This document shows, piece by piece, positions 54,453 to 63,887 of a DNA stretch of 64,000 bases. The DNA is from Sutterella seckii (GTDB lineage: Bacteria > Pseudomonadota > Gammaproteobacteria > Burkholderiales > Burkholderiaceae_F). How positions within the stretch are numbered: the stretch's first letter is position 1; each line of letters begins with the position of its first letter. Below the pieces are notes generated by a model. The model made no database searches. It was not told the origin of the DNA and was given only the letters and a program-made list of their open reading frames with translations. The stretch covers positions 59,798-123,797 of the forward strand of contig NZ_WEHX01000002.1 in NCBI RefSeq assembly GCF_009183815.1. The letters run 5' to 3'. The position numbers were made by a program, and so were the translations under genes.

Positions 54453-57400
54453 GTGCGCCCCGAATCCCCCTATCGCGAAGCTCAGACCGGACATTCTTCC
54501 TCCCTGAGAAAATGGCTCGGGAGAGCGGGCTGGTTTTTGCTCGCGATTTGGTTCATAGCCGGGTCGGCAATCGTTTTCTCGCGCTGGTTCTTCACGACGC
54601 AATTTCCGAAGCACCTCAGCCAATATGAGGCGATGCTCGGCGAAGCAACCGGCATTGACGTAAAGGCGGGCCGTCTGCAGACAGGCTTCACGCTGCTGCG
54701 CCCCGTCATCACGCTCGAGGATGTCGCGCTCTCGCGCAGAAACGGGCCGGTGTCGCTCCATCTCCCGAAAGTTCAGGCCGAACTTGCCTGGAGCTCCATC
54801 TGGCATCTGGAGCCCCGCTTTCAGACGCTCATCATCTCTGCGCCTACATTTAATGTAAGGCGTTTGAATGAAAAGACTTTCAATATCGGCGGCTTTACGC
54901 TCGACGTCGGCGGCGCGGCAGAACCCGCTTCCTCCGGCGAAGCATCCCGCAAGACCGATATTCCGGCCCTCACGTGGCTACTGAGCCAGGGGCGGATCCT
55001 GATTGAGAACGGAACCTTCCGCTATACGGACGAAACGCTGCCGGAGCCGCTGCCGGAGCCGCTGCCGGTTGCCGTCAACCGCGCGAACATTGCTTTCGAA
55101 CAGAGGCTTTTCGACTACCGGGCGTCGCTTTCGGGCATTCTCCAAACGGACGGCATTGCGAGACCCTTTGATCTGCGCGCACGGCTTGAAAAGAACATCT
55201 TCTCAGAGAAGGCTGATCCCTTCACCTGGAAGGGAGAGGCTTATGCGGATTTTGCTCGCGTCGACTTCGCGCGCATCATGCAGCGCATCGGCTTCGCAAA
55301 TGTCGTGCGCACAGGATCGGGCGCCGCGCGCACGTGGATCAGCTTTGACTCCGGGCGCATCACTCGGCTCCTCTCCGACATCAACCTTTCCCGGGTTCGC
55401 GCTCAGATTGCGCCTGAGCTCGAAAAACTCAATCTCTCGAGTCTTTCCGGCCGCGTCGAATTCTCTGAAGATGCCGGCGGGATGCACTTCCGCGCCGATC
55501 GTCTTGCCTTTCAGCACGGCCTCAGCGGCTCGCGCTTCGGTCCGGCCACAATTACCGCCGACTGCGCGAAGAACGCTGCCGACGACGTGAGTTCATGCAA
55601 TTTCGGTGCATCCGAGGTCTCCATCGGAACGCTCGCCAAAATTGCCTCATCGCTCCCGCTGCCTCACGACGCGCTCAACTTTCTCTCCGAGCGTCCGATC
55701 TCGGGCATCCTCCAGGAAGCGAGCGCCTCATTTCACAGCGACTATAAAAATCCGAGCAACTGGAGCTTCGCGGGGGTCTTCCGCGGCATCACGGTTCCTC
55801 CGGGAGAGGACGGGCTCCCCGGCATACGGAACCTTTCCGGCTCCGTCCGCACCGATACGCCGGGCGAATTCGACATCACGCTCGACATGCATTACGGCGC
55901 GCTTTATTTCCCCGGCGTCTTCAGAAATCCGCAGCTCAACGTGACGAGCCTGACGGGCCGGGTGAAGGCATCCATTCATTCTGAGGTCAATCTGGCCTTT
56001 GAAGACATTAAGGTCGCCAACGACGATCTCGCCGCGCGGGCTGAGGGAACCTGGAAAAATTCCGGCGGCGCGGGCTCGATCGACATTTCGGGTTCGGTCG
56101 AGCGCGGCATCGGCACCTCCGTCATCAAGTATCTTCCCAACGTTATCGGCGATCCGGCGCTCGACTACGTCGAGGCTGCAATCATGGGAGGCCGCATTAC
56201 GGGCGGCAGATTCGTCGTCCGCGGACCACTCGATGCCTTCCCCTGGGACGGCTGGAATCCGGCCGAGGGGGAATTCCGGATTGAGGGCGATGTCGCTGAC
56301 GGCTCCATGGACTTCATGCCGACGCGCGAAAGGACGAAGGACGGCAAAGCCTGGGTCCGGGGCGGAGAGTTCCCGGTGCTCAACCGCGTCGGCGCGCATC
56401 TTGCCTTTGTCGGCAACCGGATGACCATCACAGGAAATTCCGCGAAGTGCGGCGCGCTCTCGGCAACAGACGTCAAGGTTGAAATCCCGTCCTTTGTTTC
56501 CAATCCGCCGCTCCTTACGGTTGACGGAAAAATCACGGGCGATTTCGGCGAAGCGCTCGGCTACCTTGGAAGAGCCGGATTCCTCGCTGATCTGATCGGA
56601 AAGCCCTTTGAGAAATCCCGCGGAAGCGGCGCAACTGAGGCTGTCCTCTCGCTCAGGGTTCCGCTCGGGAACGGCGCTACCGAATATTCGGTCGACGCAG
56701 CGCTCTCTCAGGGAACCTTCGCTTATCAGCCGTTCCTCCCGGAAGTGAAGAACCTTTCCGGAAAACTCACCGTGTCCTCGAAAGGCATTTCCACGCCTCA
56801 GGTTTTCCGCGGCAGCACCGCAGCCGGCCCCGTCACGGCATCGGCGCAGTCGGATAAAAACGGCGTCACGCTCGACATTCACTCAGGGGCGATCCCTGAG
56901 GATCTGCAGAGGCTCGTAGATGCCGACTGGGTCACTCCCTGGTTCGGCGCGCTCTCCGGAAAAACTGAAGTACGCACCCGCGCCACGATTCCCTGGGATT
57001 CAAAAAAGCCTCTCAGAATTGAAGGCGAATCTTCCCTTGAGGGGCTCGCGAGCGAACTTCCCGAACCTCTCGGAAAATCAGCTCAGGCAAAAATTCCCGC
57101 CAAATTCATCTATGAGCACGACGGGACTCATGCCTCGCTCTCGGTCTCGGCTTCGCCCCTCATGAATCTGAATTTCGGCTGGCAGGGAGAGAAGCTCTCG
57201 CGCGGCTACATCGGCCTCGGCGCCCCCATGAGAAGCGTCGCTTCGGGTCTCGAAGCCGCAATCCGCACCGAAAAGCTCGACCTCACGCGATGGACTGAGC
57301 TTTGGGAAAAGCTGCAGAAGCCGACAGCAGCGCCGCAAAGGGAAGCTTCTGCGGCGGGCGCCGTCCCCGACATTTCCAAGCTCGACTTCTATGCGGGGAA

Positions 57401-58559
57401 CGTCACCTGGAAGGACCAGTCGCTCGGCACAATCGACGGCGTCTGGCGGCAGCTTCCCGGCCTATGGCATCTGCGGGTTCACAGCGACATGGCGATGGGC
57501 CAGGCCGAATATGCCTATGAAACGACGAATGCCGCGCCGAGGCTCACCCTCAAGCTCAACAGCCTCCGCCTTCCGGAAATCGCTGAAGACAAAACGACGT
57601 CTGTTCCCACAGGCACCGGAACGCTGCCGCTTTCGGCCGCAGTACCCCCGAAAAACAATTCGGGCATTGCCGGCGCGCTCGAAAAACTTCCTCTTCTGCC
57701 CGATCTGCGCATCGTGATTGATGAACTTGTCTACGGAAGAAGAAATGTCGGAAAGCTCGAGGTCTCTGCCGACAACCGGGTCGCACCTGAGGGCGGGCGC
57801 GACTGGACGCTCAACGCGCTCACGATCCGCAATGCGGGCGGCACGCTCACGAGTTCAGGCCGCTGGCACCGCGTGAGCATGGACGACCCGGGCCGCTCGA
57901 CGCTTAATTCCGTCATTGATGTCAAGGACGCCGGAAATGTTCTTTCGAGCCTCGACATCAAGGGCGTTCTCCGGGAAGCTCCCGGCGAAGCAAAGCTCAA
58001 TCTTTCCTGGATCGGCCGTCCAAGCGGCTTCAACCTTCAGACGCTCTCAGGCGAGGTATCCGCTCATACGGGTGCCGGGCAGCTCCTTCAGGTTGAGCCC
58101 GGTGCCGGGCGTCTGCTCTCTCTCCTTTCGATGCAGCATCTGCTCAGGCGGCTCACGCTCGACTTCCGCGACGTCATCTCACAGGGCTTCCGATTCGATT
58201 CCTTCTCCACCAGTTCCGAGATTGAGAACGGCGTCATTCACGTGAAGCGCACCACTATAGCCGGAAGCGCGGCAACGGTAGTGACGTCGGGCGACGTCGA
58301 TCTCGTCAACAACATCCTTGACCTGAAGGCGCTCGTTCTTCCGAGCATCAATGCCGAGGGCGCTTCGCTCGCGCTCGCCATTGCCAACCCTGCCGTCGGC
58401 CTCGGCACGCTCCTCGCGCAATGGGTGCTGAAGGACCAGATATCAAACTTCCTCTCCACGGAATATGAGGTCAAGGGGTCGATCGACGACCCGACGATCG
58501 AGAAGATTCCCTTTGCGCAGCGTCAGGCAGGATCCGGCACGCAGCGGCGGAATCCCTGA
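54453..58559 (+). CDS. yhdP: AsmA-like inner-membrane protein, YhdP/TIGR02099 family
   Basis: 1368 residues: one membrane anchor near 28-46, then a very long periplasmic part with repeated beta-rich segments, the layout of YhdP, AsmA and TamB proteins thought to bridge the envelope and carry phospholipids. The C-terminal AsmA-like domain contains GAGRLLSLLSMQHLLRRLTLDFRD and ends NPAVGLGTLLAQWVLKDQI, both typical of YhdP. A short repeat PEPLPEPLPV lies near 203-212. A GTG start is used. The trx-like gene follows after 7 bases. Confidence 0.9.
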   Translation: MRPESPYREAQTGHSSSLRKWLGRAGWFLLAIWFIAGSAIVFSRWFFTTQFPKHLSQYEAMLGEATGIDVKAGRLQTGFTLLRPVITLEDVALSRRNGPVSLHLPKVQAELAWSSIWHLEPRFQTLIISAPTFNVRRLNEKTFNIGGFTLDVGGAAEPASSGEASRKTDIPALTWLLSQGRILIENGTFRYTDETLPEPLPEPLPVAVNRANIAFEQRLFDYRASLSGILQTDGIARPFDLRARLEKNIFSEKADPFTWKGEAYADFARVDFARIMQRIGFANVVRTGSGAARTWISFDSGRITRLLSDINLSRVRAQIAPELEKLNLSSLSGRVEFSEDAGGMHFRADRLAFQHGLSGSRFGPATITADCAKNAADDVSSCNFGASEVSIGTLAKIASSLPLPHDALNFLSERPISGILQEASASFHSDYKNPSNWSFAGVFRGITVPPGEDGLPGIRNLSGSVRTDTPGEFDITLDMHYGALYFPGVFRNPQLNVTSLTGRVKASIHSEVNLAFEDIKVANDDLAARAEGTWKNSGGAGSIDISGSVERGIGTSVIKYLPNVIGDPALDYVEAAIMGGRITGGRFVVRGPLDAFPWDGWNPAEGEFRIEGDVADGSMDFMPTRERTKDGKAWVRGGEFPVLNRVGAHLAFVGNRMTITGNSAKCGALSATDVKVEIPSFVSNPPLLTVDGKITGDFGEALGYLGRAGFLADLIGKPFEKSRGSGATEAVLSLRVPLGNGATEYSVDAALSQGTFAYQPFLPEVKNLSGKLTVSSKGISTPQVFRGSTAAGPVTASAQSDKNGVTLDIHSGAIPEDLQRLVDADWVTPWFGALSGKTEVRTRATIPWDSKKPLRIEGESSLEGLASELPEPLGKSAQAKIPAKFIYEHDGTHASLSVSASPLMNLNFGWQGEKLSRGYIGLGAPMRSVASGLEAAIRTEKLDLTRWTELWEKLQKPTAAPQREASAAGAVPDISKLDFYAGNVTWKDQSLGTIDGVWRQLPGLWHLRVHSDMAMGQAEYAYETTNAAPRLTLKLNSLRLPEIAEDKTTSVPTGTGTLPLSAAVPPKNNSGIAGALEKLPLLPDLRIVIDELVYGRRNVGKLEVSADNRVAPEGGRDWTLNALTIRNAGGTLTSSGRWHRVSMDDPGRSTLNSVIDVKDAGNVLSSLDIKGVLREAPGEAKLNLSWIGRPSGFNLQTLSGEVSAHTGAGQLLQVEPGAGRLLSLLSMQHLLRRLTLDFRDVISQGFRFDSFSTSSEIENGVIHVKRTTIAGSAATVVTSGDVDLVNNILDLKALVLPSINAEGASLALAIANPAVGLGTLLAQWVLKDQISNFLSTEYEVKGSIDDPTIEKIPFAQRQAGSGTQRRNP

Positions 58560-58566
58560 AAAAATC

Positions 58567-58884
58567 ATGTCAGACTCTCCGGCCATTCTTGCGCTTACGC
58601 GCCGCATCGCCTCGGGCGCGCCCGTATTTCTCTTCTTTTCAGGGAGCTGGTGCGACGCCTGCCGCGCCATGAAGCCGCTCTTCCTTGAGGCCGCCCGAAC
58701 CCATGCAGGCGAAGCCGAATTCGCCGTCGCCGATATCGAGGAGGCAAGCTATCTCGCCGCCGACTGCGGCGTGTCCTCGCTTCCCGCCATCGTCTTCTTC
58801 AGGGACGGCGATGATATGGACATGCTCGCAGGACGCTTCTCCAGAGGAGAGCTAGAGGCTTTCATTTCCCGCATGCTTCCCTGA
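58567..58884 (+). CDS. Thioredoxin-like protein
   Basis: 105 residues with a thioredoxin fold: FLFFSGSWCDACRAMKP carries the active-site CDAC, and VSSLPAIVFF has the cis-Pro loop. The active site differs from CGPC of true thioredoxins. No signal peptide, so cytoplasmic. The start is 7 bases after the yhdP stop, suggesting cotranscription. Substrates unknown. Confidence 0.85.
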   Translation: MSDSPAILALTRRIASGAPVFLFFSGSWCDACRAMKPLFLEAARTHAGEAEFAVADIEEASYLAADCGVSSLPAIVFFRDGDDMDMLAGRFSRGELEAFISRMLP

Positions 58885-58936
58885 TCCGCTCTCAAATGCC
58901 GCCTTACTCCGGCAAACCCGCGCAGACTGCAGGATA

Positions 58937-59584
58937 ATGTCGGGATTCACTCATTCAGACGGAAAAGAAGTGTTCAGTCCCTTCAAGCTGATGACTCCGA
59001 TCGTGTGGCTTACGCGCCTTCTCGTTGGCGCCTATCCGCACTGGCAGGGCTGCGCCCCATCGCCGAAGCAGCGCATCTACTTCGCCAACCACACGAGCCA
59101 CCTCGATACCATCGTGATCTGGGCTTCTCTCCCCCCGGCGCTTCGCCGGCACGTGCGCCCGGTCGCGGCTAAAGACTATTGGGAAAAAGGCCTCCTCAGG
59201 CGCCGCATCGCGCTCGATGAACTCCACTGCGTGCTGATCGACCGTCGCCGCACCGAGCACTCGAACCCGCTCGATCCGCTGCGCGAAGCCCTGCGTCAGG
59301 GAGACTCCCTCATCATCTTCCCTGAAGGCACCCGGCGGCCCCAGCCGCTGCCGAGCCCCTTCAAATCCGGCATCTGGCACCTGATGACCGAATTCCCGAA
59401 TGTCGAATTCATCCCGGTCTACATTGAGAACCTGCACCGCGCCATGCCGAAGGGCGTCCTGATTCCCGTACCCACCGTCTGTTCGGTGCGCTTCGGGGCT
59501 CCGGTCGAGCATTCGCCCCAGGACCTCAAGGAAGATTTCCTCAACCGCGCGCGCGACGCCGTTATTGAACTGTCAAAAGCATGA
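58937..59584 (+). CDS. 1-acyl-glycerol-3-phosphate acyltransferase-like protein (PlsC family)
   Basis: 215-residue acyltransferase with motif I NHTSHLDT (HX4D) near 51-58 and motif III FPEGTR near 128. [15 protein letters not shown] is the fourth motif region. It transfers acyl chains to a lysophospholipid or similar acceptor. The stop overlaps the next start (ATGA at 59581-59584), tying it to a CdsA-like protein; together they form a lipid-modifying pair. Whether this is the housekeeping PlsC or an accessory copy cannot be told here. Confidence 0.88.
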   Translation: MSGFTHSDGKEVFSPFKLMTPIVWLTRLLVGAYPHWQGCAPSPKQRIYFANHTSHLDTIVIWASLPPALRRHVRPVAAKDYWEKGLLRRRIALDELHCVLIDRRRTEHSNPLDPLREALRQGDSLIIFPEGTRRPQPLPSPFKSGIWHLMTEFPNVEFIPVYIENLHRAMPKGVLIPVPTVCSVRFGAPVEHSPQDLKEDFLNRARDAVIELSKA

Positions 59585-60552
59585 GACTCGGTTTCACCAT
59601 TCAGGAGGCGTACACCTTCCTCTTCTTCGGACTGGTGCTGCTCGCGGCGCTCGGCACCTTCTATGTTTCCTGGGCGCTTGACCGGGCTACAGAACCCGAG
59701 CGCCAGCAGAGGCTGCGCGCCGTGAGCTCGCGCCTGCGCATGGCCTGGTGGCTGATCGTCGTCTTTACGATCGCCTTCCTTCTCGGGCAGCCCGCGCTTC
59801 TCGTCTTCTTCGCCTTCATCAGCTTCTTCCTGCTGAGGGAATTCATCGCCATTACGCCGACAAAGCCCACGGACCACTACGCGCTCGTGGTTGCCTTCTA
59901 TCTGGCGATTCCGCTTCAGTACCTTGCGATCGGGTTCGATCAGCCCGAGATCTACACGCTCTTCATCCCGGTCTATCTCTTCCTGGTGCTGCCGGTGATC
60001 ATGGCGTTCTCGCGCGACACGGACCGCTACCTCGAGCGCGTCGCCAAGGTTCAATGGGGCCTCATGCTCTGCGTCTTCTGCCTTTCGCATGCGCCGGCAA
60101 TCGCCATGCTTGACCTGACGCGCTACGGCTCCTCCGGCCCGCTTCTCATGCTCTTCTTCCTGCTCGTGATCTTCGTTTCCGACCTCACGAGCTCGATTGC
60201 GAGCTCCATGCTCGGCGGCAAAACGCTTCGCTTCAACATGAACCGCACGGTTGTCGGCAACGTGATCGGCGGTCTGGGCGGCATCATCGCGAGCGCGCTC
60301 ATGTTCTGGATCACGCCCTTCCGCTTCTGGCAGGCGCTCCTCATGGCGCTTGCCGTCGTGATCGCCGGCGTTCTCGGCGACATGGTCTTCAACTGCGTCC
60401 GCCGCAGCATGGGCGGAGAACGGCTTGCCGGCGAAGGCGACATCTACATCACGCGCGGGCTCCTCGCCCGCCTCGCGCCCATCACTTTTGCCGCACCGGT
60501 CTTCTATCACCTGACGACGATCTTCTTCATTACCTATAAGGACGTCTTCTAA
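59581..60552 (+). CDS. CdsA-like phosphatidate cytidylyltransferase, YnbB type
   Basis: 323 residues with eight or nine membrane segments. In the CdsA region it has [28 protein letters not shown] and [15 protein letters not shown], equivalent to the GD-x-FKS-x-KR area. The C-terminal signature, normally PGHGGxLDRxD in CdsA, reads [11 protein letters not shown] here, so the catalytic aspartates of that signature are not where expected. It may have reduced or changed activity, or be a divergent YnbB-like enzyme. Translationally coupled to the PlsC-like gene. Confidence 0.82.
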   Translation: MRLGFTIQEAYTFLFFGLVLLAALGTFYVSWALDRATEPERQQRLRAVSSRLRMAWWLIVVFTIAFLLGQPALLVFFAFISFFLLREFIAITPTKPTDHYALVVAFYLAIPLQYLAIGFDQPEIYTLFIPVYLFLVLPVIMAFSRDTDRYLERVAKVQWGLMLCVFCLSHAPAIAMLDLTRYGSSGPLLMLFFLLVIFVSDLTSSIASSMLGGKTLRFNMNRTVVGNVIGGLGGIIASALMFWITPFRFWQALLMALAVVIAGVLGDMVFNCVRRSMGGERLAGEGDIYITRGLLARLAPITFAAPVFYHLTTIFFITYKDVF

Positions 60553-60576
60553 GGAGCCATTGCGCAGAACGCAAAA

Positions 60577-60616
60577 AAGCCCGCTTCCGGAATTTCCTGG
60601 AGGCGGGCTTCTTTTT
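60577..60616. terminator. Terminator between cdsA-like gene and infA
   Basis: AAGCCCGC (60577-60584) pairs with GCGGGCTT (60603-60610), flanked by AAAAAA on the left and CTTTTTT on the right; usable by both convergent genes. Confidence 0.9.
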
Positions 60617-60660
60617 TGCCCCGGGAACCGGACGTGCGGCTCCTCAGGGTTCAAAGACCA

Positions 60661-60921
60661 TCAGCGGCGGCGCTGCTGGCCCTGGGGCGCCGGAGCGCGG
60701 CCCTCAATATGACGGAAGGTAATGCGGCCCTTCGTGAGGTCATACGGCGAGAGCTCAAGCGAGACGCGGTCGCCGGCGAGAATGCGGATGTGGTGCTTGC
60801 GCATCTTGCCGTTGGTGTAAGCGATGAGTTCGTGACCGTTGTCGAGCTTCACTCGGTAGCGGGCGTCCGGGAGCACTTCCAGGACCTGACCCGACATCTC
60901 AATGAGATCTTCCTTTGCCAT
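60661..60921 (-). CDS. infA: Translation initiation factor IF-1, stand-alone copy
   Basis: 86-residue S1/OB-fold protein starting [22 protein letters not shown] with [35 protein letters not shown], clearly IF-1. It carries an extra basic tail [14 protein letters not shown] beyond the usual 72 residues. It is not next to ribosomal protein genes; many betaproteobacteria have such a second infA. The start at 60921 gives the normal N-terminus; the frame is open much further upstream but without IF-1 resemblance and is rejected. Confidence 0.94.
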   Translation of the reverse strand: MAKEDLIEMSGQVLEVLPDARYRVKLDNGHELIAYTNGKMRKHHIRILAGDRVSLELSPYDLTKGRITFRHIEGRAPAPQGQQRRR

Positions 60922-61432
60922 ATGAATCCATGTGTATGGGGAAACGTAAATCCCGGCATCCTGAAGCAGAACCTCTCCCACCGGGAAAGTCGCCCATGCC
61001 GGACATGCTTCTGCGCTCCTGCCATTCAAAAATGAATGGGTAATGCGCCAAGCAACTTCTTTGAAGCGCAGGATTTTACACCTACCATTTGCAAATCTGC
61101 GATTCTTGGGCGAATTTTTCACTTCCTTCCGTCCAAAAATCTTCTGCGCGCCGAACAGGCAGTAATCCTCCTTAAGAACTAGAAAATCGCCGCGAGGTAA
61201 TATTCTTTTCGTACCCCTCGGGCTTCGAGGCTTTTTCCGACGCCCCGGAGCGCACGATTCGGTCAGCTTTCCGGCCGCACCATGCAATTTCCAAGCGCCT
61301 CACCAGGAAGCCAGGCGGCACACCCTCAGAAGATTTGGCGGGTACGGGTCTTGCCTCTGAACCCCATGAGCTCGACTCCTGCACCATTGTCTTTTCAGCG
61401 AAAGCAATTTATCGGAGCAAAGGAATAATCCT
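60922..61432. other. 511-base divergent region between infA and hemG
   Basis: No credible gene. CCATTCA (61022-61028), AAAA, TGAATGG (61033-61039) is a perfect hairpin about 100 bases upstream of infA, probably in its leader. CCTCG (61216-61220) with CGAGG (61226-61230) followed by CTTTTTCC looks like a small plus-strand terminator with no gene before it. A TAAAAT element on the minus strand near 61075 could be an infA promoter -10. Confidence 0.5.
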
Positions 61433-61972
61433 ATGAAGTCAGTCCTCGTTCTTTACCACAGCAATTCCGGCCACACCGCCCGCATTGCGCGCCGCATCTG
61501 GGAAACGGTCATTGCCGAAGGCAATCAGGCTGATCTGATGTGCGTCATGGAAGCGGATCGCGAAGGGATTGACTGGAACAAATACGATCTCGTGATCGTC
61601 GGCGCTCCGGTTTTCTACGGCAAGTTCAGCCGTCAGCTCGTGGCCTTCGTCAATCGCTTCAAGTCCGTTCTGGATGCCAAGGCGACGAGCTTCTTCTCGG
61701 TCTCTGTCGTCGCCCGCACGCCTGCCAAGTGCACGCCTGAAGGCAACGTCTATACGCGCAAGTTCCTCCAGGGCAATCCCTGGAAGCCGAAGGATGCGCA
61801 CTGCTTTGCCGGCAAGGTCGACTACCCGAACTGGGGCTGGCTCGACACCAAGATGATCCAGATGATCATGAAGATGACGAAGGGCCCGACGGAGCCGACC
61901 GCCATCATCGACTACACCGACTGGAAGGACGTCGAGGACTACGCCCGTCACTGCCTGACGCTTGAAGCCTGA
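61433..61972 (+). CDS. hemG: HemG, quinone-dependent protoporphyrinogen IX oxidase
   Basis: 179-residue flavodoxin-like enzyme using menaquinone or ubiquinone to oxidise protoporphyrinogen IX. VLVLYHSNSGHTARIA is the FMN-phosphate loop; DLVIVGAPVFYGKFS and FFSVSVVARTPAKCTPEGN follow. The last, with YTRKFL, DYTDWKDVEDYAR and a KMIQMIMKMTKG segment, aligns with E. coli HemG along the full length, rather than with plain flavodoxins. Works without oxygen. Single gene with terminator. Confidence 0.93.
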   Translation: MKSVLVLYHSNSGHTARIARRIWETVIAEGNQADLMCVMEADREGIDWNKYDLVIVGAPVFYGKFSRQLVAFVNRFKSVLDAKATSFFSVSVVARTPAKCTPEGNVYTRKFLQGNPWKPKDAHCFAGKVDYPNWGWLDTKMIQMIMKMTKGPTEPTAIIDYTDWKDVEDYARHCLTLEA

Positions 61973-62013
61973 GAATCCTCTGGCGCAGAACGCCCTTGAG
62001 GCGGAATCACCGC

Positions 62014-62065
62014 AAATGCCGGCCCATTTGATTCGGGTTATCCCCGAAGAGAAGGCCGGCATTTT
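62014..62065 (+). terminator. Terminator after hemG
   Basis: AAATGCCGGCC (62014-62024) pairs with GGCCGGCATTT (62054-62064), followed by T. A smaller stem (TTCGGG with CCCGAA) lies in the loop. Confidence 0.85.
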
Positions 62066-62139
62066 GCATTCTGACGGAGAGTTTTTGTCGCGCTAATCGA
62101 CTACACTGCGCTCCACCCCGATTTTTCTAAAAATTGCCC

Positions 62140-63819
62140 ATGTCCGATTTCCTTTGGTACGGCGCCTATCCTGCCGGCATTCCTCACACCATTGATCCTG
62201 ACAGCATCGCCAACATCCCGGCGATTCTCGATGCTGCGGCAAAGAAGTTCCCGAAGCGCACGGGCTACACGAACCTCGGCGCCAACCTGAGCTACGCCGA
62301 TGCGGAAAAGCGCTCCAAGGAATTTGCGGCCTATCTGCAGTCGCTCCCGGAGCTGAAGCCCGGCGACCGCGTCGCCGTCATGATGCCCAATCTCCTGCAG
62401 TACGTTGTTGCGGTCTTCGGCATCCTGCGCGCGGGCATGACGGTCGTGAACATCAACCCGCTCTATACGGCGCGCGAAGTTCACCATTCGCTCAAGGACT
62501 CCGGCGCCAAGGCGATCGTGATCATCGAAAACTTCGCCCGCACGCTTGAACAGGCCGTCCCGGGAACGAGCTGCACGCGCTTCATTCTGACGGGCGCCGG
62601 CGACATGCTTTCCTTCCCCAAGCGCGAGATCGTCAACTTCATGATCCGCCATGTGAAGAAGATGGTCCCGGTCTACAAGCTTCCCGGAGCGGTGAACTTT
62701 CGCGATGCGCTTTCGATCGGCCGCTCTGCCGGCTTCAGGCCCGTCGACGTGAAGTCCTCCGACCTTGCCTTCCTTCAGTACACCGGAGGAACGACCGGGG
62801 TCGCCAAGGGAGCGGAGCTCACGCACCGCAACATGATCGCCAACGTCCTTCAGGTGAGCGCCTGGATTTCGCAGCGCTTTGAGGAAGGCGAAGAAACCGT
62901 GCTCACGGCGCTGCCGCTCTACCATGTCTTCTCGCTCACGGCGACCATGGTCTTTACGCACTGGGCCGCCGAGATGGTGCTCATCACCAACCCGCGCAAC
63001 CTCGATTCCCTTGCCGGCGAATGCGTGAAGCACGATGTTTCCGTCATCATCGGCGTCAATACGCTTTTTGCCGCGCTGCTTCGCAACCCGGTCTTCAAGC
63101 GCGCGAAGCTGAAGCGCCTCAAGCTCACCTGCGGCGGCGGCGCTCAGGTGCAGAAAGTCGTCGCCGAAGAGTGGCTCGCCCAGACCCAGTGCCCGATTCT
63201 CGAAGCCTACGGCCTCACGGAATGCAGTCCGGCCGTCTGCGGAAACATCCCGGGGGCGCCCTGGGACGGCTCTGTCGGCGTGCCGATTCCGTCCACTGAA
63301 GTTTCGATCCGCGGCGACGGATTCCGCGATCTCGGCTTCTGCCCGGAAGGAGAGGATCCCGCGCCCTATACCGGCGAAATCTGCGTGAAGGGCCCGCAGG
63401 TGATGCGCGGCTACTGGAAGAAGCCCGAGGAAACCGCCGGCGTCATTCGCGACGGGTGGCTCAGAACCGGCGACGTCGGTCATATGGACCATCGCGGCGT
63501 CGTCTACATCACCGACCGCAAGAAGGACATGATCATCGTTTCGGGCTTCAATGTTTACCCGAACGAAGTCGAGAACGTCATTGCCGCCATGCCGGGCGTC
63601 CTGGAAGTGGGCGTCACCGGCGTCTCGTCGCCGAAATCCGGCGAAACGGTGAAGGCCGTCATTGTGAAGAAGGATCCGGCGCTCACGGAAGAAGACGTGA
63701 AGAACTGGTGCCGCAAGGAACTCACGCGCTACAAGGTTCCTCACGTGATCGTCTTTGTCGAAAGCCTCCCGAAAACGCCTGTAGGGAAGATTCTCCGCCG
63801 CGAATTGAAGGATCTTTAA
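62140..63819 (+). CDS. fadD: Long-chain acyl-CoA synthetase
   Basis: 559-residue AMP-forming ligase activating fatty acids with ATP and CoA. P-loop YTGGTTGVAKGAELTH near 210-225, then ALPLYHVFSL, LEAYGLTECSPAVC, DGWLRTGDVGHMD, DRKKDMIIVSGFNVYPNEVE and the C-terminal catalytic lysine in PKTPVGKILRREL. The ATG at 62140 is taken; a TTG two codons earlier is in frame. The gene name is given by family similarity; chain-length preference is not visible. No beta-oxidation genes are adjacent. Confidence 0.92.
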   Translation: MSDFLWYGAYPAGIPHTIDPDSIANIPAILDAAAKKFPKRTGYTNLGANLSYADAEKRSKEFAAYLQSLPELKPGDRVAVMMPNLLQYVVAVFGILRAGMTVVNINPLYTAREVHHSLKDSGAKAIVIIENFARTLEQAVPGTSCTRFILTGAGDMLSFPKREIVNFMIRHVKKMVPVYKLPGAVNFRDALSIGRSAGFRPVDVKSSDLAFLQYTGGTTGVAKGAELTHRNMIANVLQVSAWISQRFEEGEETVLTALPLYHVFSLTATMVFTHWAAEMVLITNPRNLDSLAGECVKHDVSVIIGVNTLFAALLRNPVFKRAKLKRLKLTCGGGAQVQKVVAEEWLAQTQCPILEAYGLTECSPAVCGNIPGAPWDGSVGVPIPSTEVSIRGDGFRDLGFCPEGEDPAPYTGEICVKGPQVMRGYWKKPEETAGVIRDGWLRTGDVGHMDHRGVVYITDRKKDMIIVSGFNVYPNEVENVIAAMPGVLEVGVTGVSSPKSGETVKAVIVKKDPALTEEDVKNWCRKELTRYKVPHVIVFVESLPKTPVGKILRRELKDL

Positions 63820-63845
63820 TTCCTTCAACGCTGAAGCATTTAAGG

Positions 63846-63884
63846 AAACGGCCGTACGCCTCAGATAGAGGCGCACGGCCGTTT
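63846..63884 (+). terminator. Terminator after fadD
   Basis: AAACGGCCGT and CGCCTC (63846-63862) pair with GAGGCG and ACGGCCGTTT (63868-63884) with one internal mismatch and a five-base loop. The T-rich end runs directly into the group II intron start. Confidence 0.9.
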
Positions 63885-63887
63885 GTC

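Noticed and set aside
61216..61237. Small stem with T-run as a true terminator
   Set aside because: Only a 5-bp stem and no gene precedes it on the plus strand; kept only as a note in the intergenic entry.
60922..61287. N-terminal extension of infA
   Set aside because: The frame is open but IF-1 similarity begins at the ATG at 60921; the upstream part has unbiased composition.
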